Positions 45,168 to 53,884 of a DNA stretch of 64,000 nucleotides are shown here, in pieces. The notes under the pieces were generated by a model. The model made no database searches. It was given only the letters and a program-made list of their open reading frames with translations, and had not been told where the DNA came from. The stretch covers positions 40,103 to 104,102 of the forward strand of contig NZ_AFOY02000012.1 in NCBI RefSeq assembly GCF_000217955.3. Reading direction: 5' to 3'. The position numbers and the translations under genes were made by a program. The stretch comes from Pseudomonas fluorescens HK44 (lineage in GTDB: Bacteria; Pseudomonadota; Gammaproteobacteria; Pseudomonadales; Pseudomonadaceae). Position 1 is the first letter of the stretch; every line of letters begins with the position of its first letter.

Positions 45168-46544
45168 TCATTTTTTGCGATGTAAGCGCCAACTTAGAAC
45201 ACCCAGCGCCATCAGCCCCAACACCCCGCCCAGCAACCACAGCACCTCGTCATAACTGAGCAGCGGCTTCTCGATGCGAATGTAAGCCTGCTGATCGAGC
45301 AGTTTGTGCAGGGTCTGGTTGGCCTGGTCCAGAGTGACTGTCTGCAGGCGTTTGGCCGGGTCGTCGAAATGTCCGTCCTCATAGTCGCCGATGGCGCTCC
45401 AGTAGTAGTCGGCCAACCCGCTGTTGCCTTGCACGGTCCAGGCCTGTCGAGCGATGGCGGCCTGTTTCAGGCGTTCAAAGCCTGCGGGGTCGAGGCCATT
45501 CTTGAGCAGATCGGCTTTCAGATCCTCGAGTACCTGCTGCGCTTGTGGCAGATCATCGCGCTCCAGATCGGCGTTCAGGCTGAAGAAGCCAACACCGCCG
45601 AACACTTCGCGTTCGGCCCAGGGGCCGTAGGACAATCCGTGAGCCAGACGCAGTTGACGGTAAAGCGCCCAGTCGAGGTAGTCCTTGAGCAGGTCGTACG
45701 TTTCGTCATATTGGTCCTCAAGCGCCGGCTCCGGGAACAACCAGTGCAGTTTGGCGCCACCCCCGACCCAGCCCTGGATCAGATTGCGTTCGTCGAGCGC
45801 CGGGTGCTGGATCTCCGGCAGTGGTAAATGCTCGGTGGGATCAATGGCTTCGAGCTGGCTATAGGTGCGCTCCAGGTAGGCCGGCAGCAGGCGATCGAGC
45901 TCACCGACAATAATCAGCGTCATGTTGTTCGGTGCGTACCACTCTTTGCGGACCTTCTCCAATTGTTCGCGGGTCAGGTGCTCTACCTGGGCCCGCTCCG
46001 AGCACTTCAGGCCCAGCTCCACCGCCAGCTGATTACTCGCCGTATGGCCCAGGTCCTGGCGGTCGAGCCAGCGCTGCAAGTGGGAGTAATGGCCGCCATC
46101 TTCGCGTTCGACCACCTGCTTGGCCGCGCGGATTGCGTTATCGTCGAGTCGGGTCTGGGTCAGTAGCGCCAGCAACAGGTCGAGGACTTTGCGTTGATTC
46201 TTCGCCGGGGCTTCGATGACGAACGTGGTGTCGGCGTTACTGGTGTAGGCATTCCATTCACCACCCAGTGCCTGCATGCGCTCCTCAAGCCCACCTTCCC
46301 CACTCGCGTCGACGCCACTGAACAGCAAATGCTCAAGCAGGTGCGGTAGCTCTTTGTCGGCGCAGGCGAAGTCGTCCAGGCCAACGCCCACCACCAGACG
46401 AATCGCCACATGCCCGCGCTCGCTGCCGGGTTTGAGCAGCAATTGCAAGCCGTTGGGCAACGCATAACCCTCGACCTGAAAGCGATCCAGGGCAAATGAA
46501 CAGGTGGAGCTCAATAGCAGGCACGCAAACAACAAACAGCGCAT
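45168..46544 (-). CDS. M16 (insulinase-family) metallopeptidase
   Basis: 458 residues. Signal peptide (about 1-18), then an M16 domain with the inverted zinc motif H68-L-L-E71-H72 and a downstream Glu in KQVVEREDGG, and a second non-catalytic M16-type half (about 200-400). A single membrane helix near residue 440 anchors the C-terminus. Periplasmic peptidase, substrate unknown; similar genes lie near gltP and citA in P. aeruginosa. Confidence 0.9.
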   Translation of the reverse strand: MRCLLFACLLLSSTCSFALDRFQVEGYALPNGLQLLLKPGSERGHVAIRLVVGVGLDDFACADKELPHLLEHLLFSGVDASGEGGLEERMQALGGEWNAYTSNADTTFVIEAPAKNQRKVLDLLLALLTQTRLDDNAIRAAKQVVEREDGGHYSHLQRWLDRQDLGHTASNQLAVELGLKCSERAQVEHLTREQLEKVRKEWYAPNNMTLIIVGELDRLLPAYLERTYSQLEAIDPTEHLPLPEIQHPALDERNLIQGWVGGGAKLHWLFPEPALEDQYDETYDLLKDYLDWALYRQLRLAHGLSYGPWAEREVFGGVGFFSLNADLERDDLPQAQQVLEDLKADLLKNGLDPAGFERLKQAAIARQAWTVQGNSGLADYYWSAIGDYEDGHFDDPAKRLQTVTLDQANQTLHKLLDQQAYIRIEKPLLSYDEVLWLLGGVLGLMALGVLSWRLHRKK

Positions 46545-46603
46545 AGCAACCTTCCCGGCGGGTGAAAGCGACCTTCTAAGTGACTGCTTTCAACGCCAGA
46601 CGT

Positions 46604-48262
46604 TCAGGGGGAATGGGTGATGTCAGCCGTATCGTCGGCAGCCAATGTACCGGTTTCGGTGGTTTCCAGGACCACATAGGCGCTGCCACAGAACAGCGAG
46701 TTCAAGCGTCTCATGTCGGCGATCAATTCCAGGTGCAGTGTACTGGTTTCTAGGCTTTGCACGATCTTGCGGTGCAAGCGGCTGACATGGGCGTGAGCCA
46801 GGCGTCTTTCCTGTGCACGAAAGCGACGTTTCTCACGTAGCAGTTGTCGGGCGCTTTCCTTGTCGGCGCTCAGAAACACCGACAGCCCCAGACGCAGGTT
46901 GGCGATCAGCTGATGCTGCAGCCCCTCCAGCTCTTCCAGGCCGACATCGGAAAAGGAGCGGCGTTGCGAGGTCTTCTGCTGCTGGACTTTGCGCAGCATG
47001 CGTTCGATCAGGTCAGAGGCGAGTTTCAAATTGATCGCCAGTTCGATGATTTCTGCCCAGCGCCGACTGTCCTGATCGCTGAGGTCTTCGCGGGGCATTT
47101 GCGCCAGATAGAGTTTGATCGCGCTGCAGAGGACTTCGACGTCATCGCTCAGGCGGCGCACTTCCTGAGTGACGGCGGTTTGCTTGCCTCGCAGTACATC
47201 GAGCATGGCTTCGAGCATGTTGTCGATCAGGTCGCCGATGCGCAGGGTTTCCCGGGCGGCGTTGGCCAAGGCCAGGCTTGGTGTGGCGAGGGCTGTCGGG
47301 TCCAGATGGCGTGGTTTGGCCGGACCATTGATTTCCGGGCGCTCTGGCAACAGCCAGGCACAGATTCTGGCCATCGGGCCGACGCTGGGCAACAGCACCA
47401 GGCAACGCACCGTGTTGTAGAGCAGATGAAAGCCGATCACCAAGCCTTGCGGGCGGAAATTGAGGCTGTCCATCCAGTGCACCAGCGGGCCGAGCACCGG
47501 AATGATCAGCAGAAGGCCGATTATCTTGTAGAGCAAGCTGCCCAACGCCACCTGACGTCCGGCAGTGTTCTGCATGCTGGTGCTGAGAAATGCCAGGACA
47601 CCGCTGCCGATGTTGGCGCCGATCACCAGGCCGATGGCCACCGGCAGGCTGATCACTCCGGCACCGGCAAGGGTGGCGGTGAGCAGGACGGCGGCCAGGC
47701 TGGAGTAGGAAATCATCGCGAACAGCGCCCCGACGAGGGCATCGAGCAGGATATCGCCCGTCAGTGAGGCAAACAGCACTTTGACGCCGTGAGCGTGGGT
47801 GATCGGATCGGCTGCTTCGACGATCAATTGCAGCGCGAGAATGATCAGCCCCAGGCCGATGCCGACCCGGCCGAGCTGGCCCGCACGCGTCTGCTTGCGT
47901 GAAAGGAAGAAAATCACCCCGAGGAAAATCAGCAGCGGCGACAGCCATGACAAATCCAGCGTCAGGATCCGCGCCATCAGTGCGGTACCGACATCGGCAC
48001 CGAGCATGGTCGCCAGGGCGGGCGTCAGCGCCATCAAACCCTGGCCGACAAACGAGGTCACCAGCATCGCTGTGGCGTTGCTGCTCTGGACCATCGCGGT
48101 GACGAGAATCCCGGCGATAAAGGCCAGCCAGCGTTTCGACATGTTCTGGCCAATGACATGGCGCAGGTTCGAGCCGTAGACCCGCAGGATGCCGGTTCGG
48201 ACGATGTGCGTGCCCCAAATAAGCAAGGCGACGGCGGACAGTAGATTGAGCAGGGTCAGCAT
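46604..48262 (-). CDS. Na+/phosphate cotransporter family protein
   Basis: 552 residues. Two Na/Pi-cotransporter repeats of membrane helices (about 5-300) with QSSNATAMLVTSFVG and GANIGSGVLAFLSTSMQN, then a cytoplasmic PhoU-like helical domain (about 330-530). Low-affinity phosphate import or export; the PhoU-like domain suggests phosphate-dependent gating. Start at 48262 (MLTLLNLLSAVALL) begins the first helix. Confidence 0.9.
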   Translation of the reverse strand: MLTLLNLLSAVALLIWGTHIVRTGILRVYGSNLRHVIGQNMSKRWLAFIAGILVTAMVQSSNATAMLVTSFVGQGLMALTPALATMLGADVGTALMARILTLDLSWLSPLLIFLGVIFFLSRKQTRAGQLGRVGIGLGLIILALQLIVEAADPITHAHGVKVLFASLTGDILLDALVGALFAMISYSSLAAVLLTATLAGAGVISLPVAIGLVIGANIGSGVLAFLSTSMQNTAGRQVALGSLLYKIIGLLLIIPVLGPLVHWMDSLNFRPQGLVIGFHLLYNTVRCLVLLPSVGPMARICAWLLPERPEINGPAKPRHLDPTALATPSLALANAARETLRIGDLIDNMLEAMLDVLRGKQTAVTQEVRRLSDDVEVLCSAIKLYLAQMPREDLSDQDSRRWAEIIELAINLKLASDLIERMLRKVQQQKTSQRRSFSDVGLEELEGLQHQLIANLRLGLSVFLSADKESARQLLREKRRFRAQERRLAHAHVSRLHRKIVQSLETSTLHLELIADMRRLNSLFCGSAYVVLETTETGTLAADDTADITHSP

Positions 48263-48433
48263 ACTGGGCCCCCTGTATGGACAGCGCCCCAATGGAGCAA
48301 GTTGACGATGCCGCGCGACGTTCTACGTTCTGTATTTAAGCTGTAGTTGGCTAACGGTCCGGGCGCCAGCATCGCATAGCTAAAGAGTCGATTGAAACAA
48401 AACTGTCATGAAAACAGCTTCAAGCGGGCGTGA

Positions 48434-48457
48434 AAAAGGGGCTCGAAAGCCCCTTGA
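48434..48457 (-). terminator. Terminator downstream of terC
   Basis: On the minus strand AAGGGGCTTTCGAGCCCCTT is followed by TTTTT. It lies beyond the REPIN, downstream of the TerC gene, and would end that transcript. Confidence 0.8.
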
Positions 48458-48462
48458 TTCAT

Positions 48463-48595
48463 TGTGGCGAGGGCGCTTGCTCCCGTTCGGCTGCGCAGCA
48501 GTCGCAAAGTCGGCTCGCACAGTTTTGTTGAGAAACTGCGGTGACTGGTTTTGGGACCGCTCCGCGGTCCAGCGGGAGCAAGCTCCCTCGCCACA
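48463..48595. repeat. REPIN (inverted REP doublet)
   Basis: TGTGGCGAGGGCGCTTGCTC and GAGCAAGCTCCCTCGCCACA as inverted ends. GTGGCGAGGG class. It begins 5 bp after the TerC stop, before the terminator, so it would be part of the terC mRNA. Confidence 0.88.
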
Positions 48596-48599
48596 CGAG

Positions 48600-49367
48600 T
48601 TATTGACCCGGGATGTCTTTGCGCAGTTTCACCGGCTCCTGCTGTTTCTTCTTTTTCGCGATTGCGGTGCGCATCTTGATGTTGATCGCTTCCACGGCCA
48701 GCGAGAATGCCATGGCGAAGTAGACGTAGCCTTTGGGGACATGCACACCGAAGGCTTCGGCGATCAGCACGGTACCCACCACCAGCAGGAACGACAGCGC
48801 GAGCATTTTCAGCGACGGATGCTTGTCGATGAACGCGCTGATCATGCCCGAGGCCATCATCATCACCAGTACCGCAACGATGATCGCGGCAATCATGACC
48901 GGAACATGGGACACCATGCCGACCGCAGTAATCACCGAGTCCAGAGAGAACACGATGTCGATGATCGCGATCTGGATGATGGTGTAGAGGAAGTTACCGC
49001 CCTTGCCGCCTGGCTCGTCGGCGGTTTCGTCTTCTCCTTCCAGTGCGTGAAACATCTCCTGGGAGCTTTTCCACAGCAGGAACAGGCCACCGAAGAACAG
49101 GATCAGGTCTCGCCCGGAAATACCCTGACCGAAGAGCACGAACAAGTCGGCGGTCAGGCGCATGACCCAAGTGATCGACAGCAGCAACAGGATCCGCGTG
49201 ACCATGGCCAGCGCCAGGCCGAAGATCCGGGTGCGCGCCTGCATGTGCTTGGGCATGCGGCTGACAAGGATCGAGATCATGATGATGTTGTCGATGCCCA
49301 GAACGATTTCCAGGGCGGTCAGCGTGAAGAAGGCAACCCAGATTTCGGGGTTGGTCAGCCATTCCAT
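48600..49367 (-). CDS. TerC-family integral membrane protein
   Basis: 255 residues, seven membrane helices. Family hallmarks are FTLTALEIVLGIDNIIMISIL and IIDIVFSLDSVITAVGM, with the acidic residues that bind metal in Mn-exporting relatives (Alx, MntX-like). Usually annotated as tellurium resistance, but manganese export or metal loading of secreted enzymes is better supported for the family. No yybP-ykoY riboswitch is visible in the 70 bp upstream. AAAGGA lies before the start. Confidence 0.92.
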   Translation of the reverse strand: MEWLTNPEIWVAFFTLTALEIVLGIDNIIMISILVSRMPKHMQARTRIFGLALAMVTRILLLLSITWVMRLTADLFVLFGQGISGRDLILFFGGLFLLWKSSQEMFHALEGEDETADEPGGKGGNFLYTIIQIAIIDIVFSLDSVITAVGMVSHVPVMIAAIIVAVLVMMMASGMISAFIDKHPSLKMLALSFLLVVGTVLIAEAFGVHVPKGYVYFAMAFSLAVEAINIKMRTAIAKKKKQQEPVKLRKDIPGQ

Positions 49368-49392
49368 GTGTATTCCTTTGAGCGAGTGTTAA

Positions 49393-49425
49393 ACCACGAC
49401 GCCAGCACTTGGCTGGCGGCGTGGT
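49393..49425. terminator. Hairpin between citA and terC
   Basis: ACCACG-A-CGCCAGC, short loop, GCTGGCG-G-CGTGGT: a strong, nearly perfect stem just downstream of the citrate transporter stop. It has only a weak T-run on the minus strand, so it may be an attenuator or mRNA-stabilising hairpin rather than a full terminator. Confidence 0.6.
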
Positions 49426-49437
49426 GAGTTGATGCCG

Positions 49438-50745
49438 TTACAAGGTGCTGAACAGCGGGAAAATCCCCATCAGCAATGCAGCGACGAGTATGCACAGGCA
49501 AACCAGTACTGCCCACTTCAAGGTAAAGCGTTGGTGGTCACCGAATTCGATCCCGGCCAGGGCTACCAGCAAGTAGGTTGAGGGTACCAGCGGGCTCAGC
49601 AAGTGGACGGGTTGACCGACGATCGAGGCACGAGCCATTTCCACCGCGGTGATGCCGTAGTGGCTGGCGGCTTCGGCCAGAACCGGCAGTACACCGTAGT
49701 AAAACGCATCGTTGGACATGAAGAAGGTGAACGGCATGCTCGCCAGTGCGGTGATCACGGCCAGGTACGGCCCCAGGAAGTCCGGGATCACGGCCAGCAG
49801 GCTTTTCGACATGGCATCGACCATACCGGTGCCGGACAGGATGCCGGTGAAGATACCAGCGGCGAAAATCAGCCCGACCACTGCCAGCACGCTACCGGCG
49901 TGGGCCGCAACGCGATCTTTTTGCTGTTGCAGGCAGGGGTAGTTGACGATCATCGCGATACTGAACGCGACCATGAACAACACCGGCAGTGGCAGCAGGC
50001 CGGCGATCAAGGCACACATCAGGGCCAGGGTCAGGGCGCCGTTGAACCAGATCAGTTTCGGACGACGAGCATCCGGGAACTGCGAAACGCTGATTTCGCT
50101 GTGGTCGATTTCGTCGCCGATCAGGTGCAATTCACCCAGGCGCGCACGTTCACGTTTACCGTACAGGTAGGCAATCGCCAGGATCGCCACCACGCCAGCG
50201 AGCATGGCCGGGATCATCGGCACGAAGATGTCCGACGGGTCGACATGCAGCGCACTGGCGGCACGCGCGGTCGGGCCTCCCCACGGGGTCATGTTCATCA
50301 CACCACCGGCCAGGATGATCAGGCCGGCCATGATCCGCGGGCTCATGCCGATGCGGCTGTACAGCGGCAGCATGGCGGCTACGCAGATCATGTAAGTCGT
50401 GGCGCCGTCACCGTCCATGGACACCACCAGGGCCAGCACCGCGGTGCCGATGGATACCTTCAGCGGGTCACCCTTGACCAGTTTGAGGATCTTGCGCACG
50501 GCCGGGTCAAACAGGCCGGAGTCGATCATCAGGGCGAAATAGAGGATGGCGAACATCAGCATCACGCCGGTCGGGGCCAGCTTGGTGATGCCTTCGAGCA
50601 TCATCGGGCCGATCTTCGGCGCAAAACCACCGAACAGGGCAAACAGGATCGGAACGATGATCAGGGCGATCAGCGCCGAAAGGCGCTTGGTCATGATCAG
50701 GTACATGAACGTGATGACCATGGCAAAGCCAAGGAAAGTCAGCAT
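49438..50745 (-). CDS. citA: Citrate-metal/H+ symporter (CitMHS family)
   Basis: 435 residues, about eleven membrane helices. CitMHS/ArsB-like fold with MNMTPWGGPTARAASAL and FFMSNDAFYYGVLPVLAE, conserved in transporters of citrate complexed with Mg or Ca. Corresponds to PA5476. The mRNA leader holds a small reading frame that starts at a CA-rich Crc/Hfq-type motif, which suggests catabolite repression. Confidence 0.9.
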   Translation of the reverse strand: MLTFLGFAMVITFMYLIMTKRLSALIALIIVPILFALFGGFAPKIGPMMLEGITKLAPTGVMLMFAILYFALMIDSGLFDPAVRKILKLVKGDPLKVSIGTAVLALVVSMDGDGATTYMICVAAMLPLYSRIGMSPRIMAGLIILAGGVMNMTPWGGPTARAASALHVDPSDIFVPMIPAMLAGVVAILAIAYLYGKRERARLGELHLIGDEIDHSEISVSQFPDARRPKLIWFNGALTLALMCALIAGLLPLPVLFMVAFSIAMIVNYPCLQQQKDRVAAHAGSVLAVVGLIFAAGIFTGILSGTGMVDAMSKSLLAVIPDFLGPYLAVITALASMPFTFFMSNDAFYYGVLPVLAEAASHYGITAVEMARASIVGQPVHLLSPLVPSTYLLVALAGIEFGDHQRFTLKWAVLVCLCILVAALLMGIFPLFSTL

Positions 50746-50794
50746 GGGAATACTCCAGGCGTAGCGCGGCTAGGGAATGGCGAACCGGATGGGG

Positions 50795-50875
50795 TCAGCG
50801 CAGAACGGAAAGCACGAGGCGTACGGGGGGAGTCGGGGCAAACAGGCGGGTACGAGCGGACATCAGAATCACCAT
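50795..50875 (-). CDS. Possible leader peptide upstream of citA
   Basis: 26 codons, starting ATGGTGATTCTGATG and ending 49 bp before citA. The peptide (MVILMSARTRLFAPTPPVRL...) matches no family. The reason to note it is its start, preceded by ACAACAACA, a Crc/Hfq-type site that could block its translation. There is no purine-rich ribosome site, so it may not be translated at all. Confidence 0.3.
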   Translation of the reverse strand: MVILMSARTRLFAPTPPVRLVLSVLR

Positions 50876-50885
50876 TGTTGTTGTT
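50874..50885 (-). promoter_or_regulatory. Crc/Hfq CA motif in the citA leader
   Basis: On the minus strand the sequence reads AATTAACAACAACAATGG, containing AAnAAnAA twice in overlapping register and touching the ATG of the possible leader peptide. Hfq-Crc binds such motifs to repress secondary carbon source uptake in Pseudomonas. It lies 129 bases from the citA start, farther than usual. Confidence 0.45.
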
Positions 50886-51104
50886 AATTGGGCCGGGCGA
50901 ACATTGCGACATTCGTTTGGCCAACCGGTCTGTTGCCGGCAGTGCGGGCGATCCTAATCGGCAAACCTTTCAGCCAGCTTTCGCTGGGCAAACACCGGAC
51001 GAGATGTTCACGGTGGGCGGATGTGGCCTGAAGCTGTGGCCAATACCGTGGTTTGAAGGCGTTAAACACGAGGATAGGGGGAAGCGCAATGAGCGAGATG
51101 CACC

Positions 51105-51160
51105 AGCCTTCGGCAGCTCCAGGTGATCGACGCAGGAGTTGCCGAAGGCTGCGAGCTTTT
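51105..51160. repeat. Inverted repeat of the GCAGCCTTCGGCAGCTCC class
   Basis: AGCCTTCGGCAGCTCC (51105-51120) pairs with GGAGTTGCCGAAGGCT (51135-51150). It is followed by GCGAGCTTTT, so on the minus strand it begins AAAAGCTCGCAGCC. Same family as the repeat at 15586. It lies just downstream of the DUF4105 gene and may act as its terminator hairpin. Confidence 0.75.
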
Positions 51161-51164
51161 GACG

Positions 51165-53126
51165 TTAAGGCAGCTCCAATCCACCCGATGCTTTGTGCAG
51201 CGCTCGCAAATGCTCGCCCAGCTGTTTGATGTTGGCCTCATTCGCGGCGATCTCAGCCGCTCGGCCAGGCTCAAGCAGCGCCCTGACCTCTTTGTCCAGA
51301 TCACCGGTCAACACCTGTAATTTCTTCTGTCGCGTAGTGCTTTCCGACTCCAGGCGTTTCCATTCATTGGGCTGTGGCAGGCCATAACCGCCCCTGTCGA
51401 GCAATTCTGCCGGACGGCTGAGGAAACCACTGTTGACGAGAATCTGCTTCAAGGTCTGATTGGCCTGGTCCATACCGCCGTTTTTCAATTCGCGGGCATC
51501 CAGGTAGCGTTGTTTCACCTCATTCTGGGCCAGCAACAATTGCTGGCGGAAACTCGCCTGCTCCAGCAACAGCAGTGCAGCGCTGGTGCGCAGATCGGCC
51601 TGCTCAAACCACGGGCGACGTTCTGCGGCCGTCAGTGCCATCCAGTCTTCAACCTTGTCCTGTTTGATCGGCAGGTGTTTTTTCAGCACCTCGAACATCG
51701 CTTGATAGCGATCGCGGAACGAGTCGAAGCGATAACCCAGGCGCAAGGCCTCGCGCGGATTGTCGAGCACGCTGGTATCCGCCAGTCCGCGCGCCTTGAG
51801 TATTTCCAGCAAGCCGTTGGGCATGATGCTGTCCATGCCGACCAACTGGGGATTGTTACTGCCACTGCGCAACAGCTTCAGGCTCTCGACCGCGCAGTTG
51901 TTGGACAGGAAGTAATAGTTGCCGTCGTAGCTCCAATGCATCTCGGCGGCGTGCTCGACCAACTCTCCAATTTCACTGCGTGACAGATTGAGCGGCACCG
52001 AGGCCAGGCTGCGCAGTTCAGTCTTGGTGTATTCGTCGATGACTTGTGACAGCGGCAACACGAAGAGCCGCGACGGGTATTTTCCGACCAGACCATCCCA
52101 GCTCGACAGTTGCACGTCACCGACAAAGGCGCGGTAGGACAGCACCAGAGAATATTCCAGGTCGAGTCGGCAGTCCGGTCCGCGTGGGCGACCGGGCGCG
52201 CAGATCACCAGCCGCAACATGCTGTGACCCCAGCGGCTGACCAGATTCTGATTGGCTTCGGCCAGCAGGTAGTCGACGGAGTAGACCCTTTCCGGATCGA
52301 CCTGGCCCAGCGGTTGTTTGGCGAAGTCGTTGCCCGCATTCAGGAAGGCGAAGGATTGGGCGCAGTTGTCCTTGGCCGGTGGAGCCCAGCCGAAGTGTTC
52401 CTGGTAATAACGGTACAGCGCCGGGCGGCGGCAGGCGTAGCTCGGGTCGAGGAGGAAGTACTCCATGTTGACCGCGACAAATTCCTTGGGGCTGCTCGTC
52501 TCATAAAGGTCCGGGCTGCGGACAATTTGCCGGTTGTGCTGTTCGCGTTCACCGCGACGGCCGACGTATTGCGGCCAGCCGGCAAGGTCCAGCAGGCGTG
52601 GATCGTCGCTCAAGGTGAAACGACGGTCAGTCTGGCCTCGGCATTGATCGGGAAGGCCGACCAGGCCTGAACTGTTGCTCTGTCGCGTACAGCGTTGGAT
52701 CTGCAAACGCTCGGCACTTGTCCACAAGCGCGCACGGTCATAAATGTGCGTGAGCTCATGCAGCACCGTGGCGAGCATTTCGCGGCGAACGGTGCCGTGG
52801 GGGCGATTGGTTTTTTTCGTTGCGGCGCTGCCGTCGGTGAGCCCCTTGAGCAGGTTGCGATTGAGGTCCACCTCTGACGTCAGAGACGCCTCTCCGTAGG
52901 CATTGCCGGGCATTTCGTCGGTCCAGCCAACATCAATCCGGCGGTCCAGTTGCTGGATGAAGCGTGGCGGCAATGCCTGCATCGCTTCATCCAGCAGTGC
53001 CTGGCTGGCCTGTTGTTCTGCCGGGCTCAGACCATCAGTCTTGAGGTGTAGTTGCAGGCTGGCCTGAGCCGTGCTGCAAAGCAGCAATAGGGCCCCGGCC
53101 ATCAGCCAGGCGGTTAGTGTCTTCAC
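51165..53126 (-). CDS. Secreted DUF4105 protein with N-terminal zincin-like domain
   Basis: 653 residues. Signal peptide (about 1-22, ends AQA-SL). The N-terminal part (about 25-260) carries an intact HExxH motif, H123-E-L-T-H127, with candidate third ligands E215 and E222 in EFVAVNMEYFLLD, as in gluzincin metallopeptidases. The middle part (about 270-460) is the DUF4105 domain, with the conserved H301 in WGHSMLRL and C411 in YFLSNNCAVESL, an arrangement resembling permuted NlpC/P60 or transglutaminase-like hydrolases. The C-terminal 150 residues are helical and coiled-coil-like. Two potential hydrolase centres in one periplasmic or outer-membrane protein are unusual. It overlaps the first DUF2388 gene by four bases. 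Enzyme activity is inferred, not shown. Confidence 0.82.
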   Translation of the reverse strand: MKTLTAWLMAGALLLLCSTAQASLQLHLKTDGLSPAEQQASQALLDEAMQALPPRFIQQLDRRIDVGWTDEMPGNAYGEASLTSEVDLNRNLLKGLTDGSAATKKTNRPHGTVRREMLATVLHELTHIYDRARLWTSAERLQIQRCTRQSNSSGLVGLPDQCRGQTDRRFTLSDDPRLLDLAGWPQYVGRRGEREQHNRQIVRSPDLYETSSPKEFVAVNMEYFLLDPSYACRRPALYRYYQEHFGWAPPAKDNCAQSFAFLNAGNDFAKQPLGQVDPERVYSVDYLLAEANQNLVSRWGHSMLRLVICAPGRPRGPDCRLDLEYSLVLSYRAFVGDVQLSSWDGLVGKYPSRLFVLPLSQVIDEYTKTELRSLASVPLNLSRSEIGELVEHAAEMHWSYDGNYYFLSNNCAVESLKLLRSGSNNPQLVGMDSIMPNGLLEILKARGLADTSVLDNPREALRLGYRFDSFRDRYQAMFEVLKKHLPIKQDKVEDWMALTAAERRPWFEQADLRTSAALLLLEQASFRQQLLLAQNEVKQRYLDARELKNGGMDQANQTLKQILVNSGFLSRPAELLDRGGYGLPQPNEWKRLESESTTRQKKLQVLTGDLDKEVRALLEPGRAAEIAANEANIKQLGEHLRALHKASGGLELP

Positions 53127-53443
53127 AGTGCGAGGATGGCCTCGGCGAGTACCTGATCACTGGCATCGCGGGCTTCCGGCACACGGGTGCGCAAGGTGTC
53201 GAAGGCTGCTTCCAGATGCGCGCCACGGATATCGCCATTGCTGGCGACAAAACTGGCCGCGTCGTCGTGGGCTTCACGGACAACTTTCAGGTCACGAATC
53301 GAGGTGGTGGTGTCGGAGGTGAAATCGAGTGTGCGCCGGGAGGCACGGATGATCATGTTACTGGTGGCTTCGAGGGTGTGTGCCTGGGCCACGTCGGCCA
53401 ACAGTAATAGGCCAAGGGTGGCAGCAATCAGCGGGCTACGCAT
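53123..53443 (-). CDS. DUF2388 (TIGR02448) periplasmic protein, copy 1
   Basis: 106 residues. Signal peptide ending AQA-HT, then a compact helical domain with DDAASFVASNGDIRGAHLE and the C-terminal LAEAILAL. The stop overlaps the start of the DUF4105 gene (four bases), so the two are translationally coupled. Function unknown. Confidence 0.85.
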   Translation of the reverse strand: MRSPLIAATLGLLLLADVAQAHTLEATSNMIIRASRRTLDFTSDTTTSIRDLKVVREAHDDAASFVASNGDIRGAHLEAAFDTLRTRVPEARDASDQVLAEAILAL

Positions 53444-53469
53444 GGAACGACTCCGGAAGAACAGGATAA

Positions 53470-53778
53470 CTATTGGACGAGAATTGCCTGTGCCAGTTCA
53501 AGGTCGCTGGCATGAAGTTTTGGCTGGGTCTGGCGCAGGTAAACCAGGGCGGACTCCAGTTGCGCTCCTCGCAGTTGACCGTCACTGGCAATGAACGCCG
53601 CCGCATCATCGTGGGCCGCGAGCAGCAGTTTATGGTCGAAGGGTGCGGAGGTCACCTTGCTTGTCGCATAAGTGGTGACAACGAGGTTCTGCGTGGACAG
53701 GTCCAGGGCATGGGCCGGGCTGATCCAGCAGGCAGTGATAAACAGGGATGTGATGAATGGTTTTGAAAGAAAGTGCAT
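53470..53778 (-). CDS. DUF2388 (TIGR02448) periplasmic protein, copy 2
   Basis: 102 residues. Signal peptide (ends AHA-LD), then DDAAAFIASDGQLRGAQLE and LAQAILVQ. The most diverged of the three copies in its first half. Lies 26 bp before copy 1 in the same direction, so one transcript is likely. Confidence 0.84.
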   Translation of the reverse strand: MHFLSKPFITSLFITACWISPAHALDLSTQNLVVTTYATSKVTSAPFDHKLLLAAHDDAAAFIASDGQLRGAQLESALVYLRQTQPKLHASDLELAQAILVQ

Positions 53779-53884
53779 GAGGCTCGACGGTTGGAAACGA
53801 GCCCCAAGGCTAGCGCAATGCCCGGGCCAGAGCCAGCGCTGAGGAAACGGGGCGCATTGTGAGAGCCCCGTTTTCCGACGTTGA

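Noticed and set aside
49368..49437. yybP-ykoY manganese riboswitch upstream of terC
   Set aside because: The gap is only 70 bp and contains just a simple hairpin, too short for that riboswitch.
49603..51126. 507-codon plus-strand open frame opposite citA
   Set aside because: Antisense shadow of a well-supported transporter; its residues reflect the reversed membrane-helix codons.
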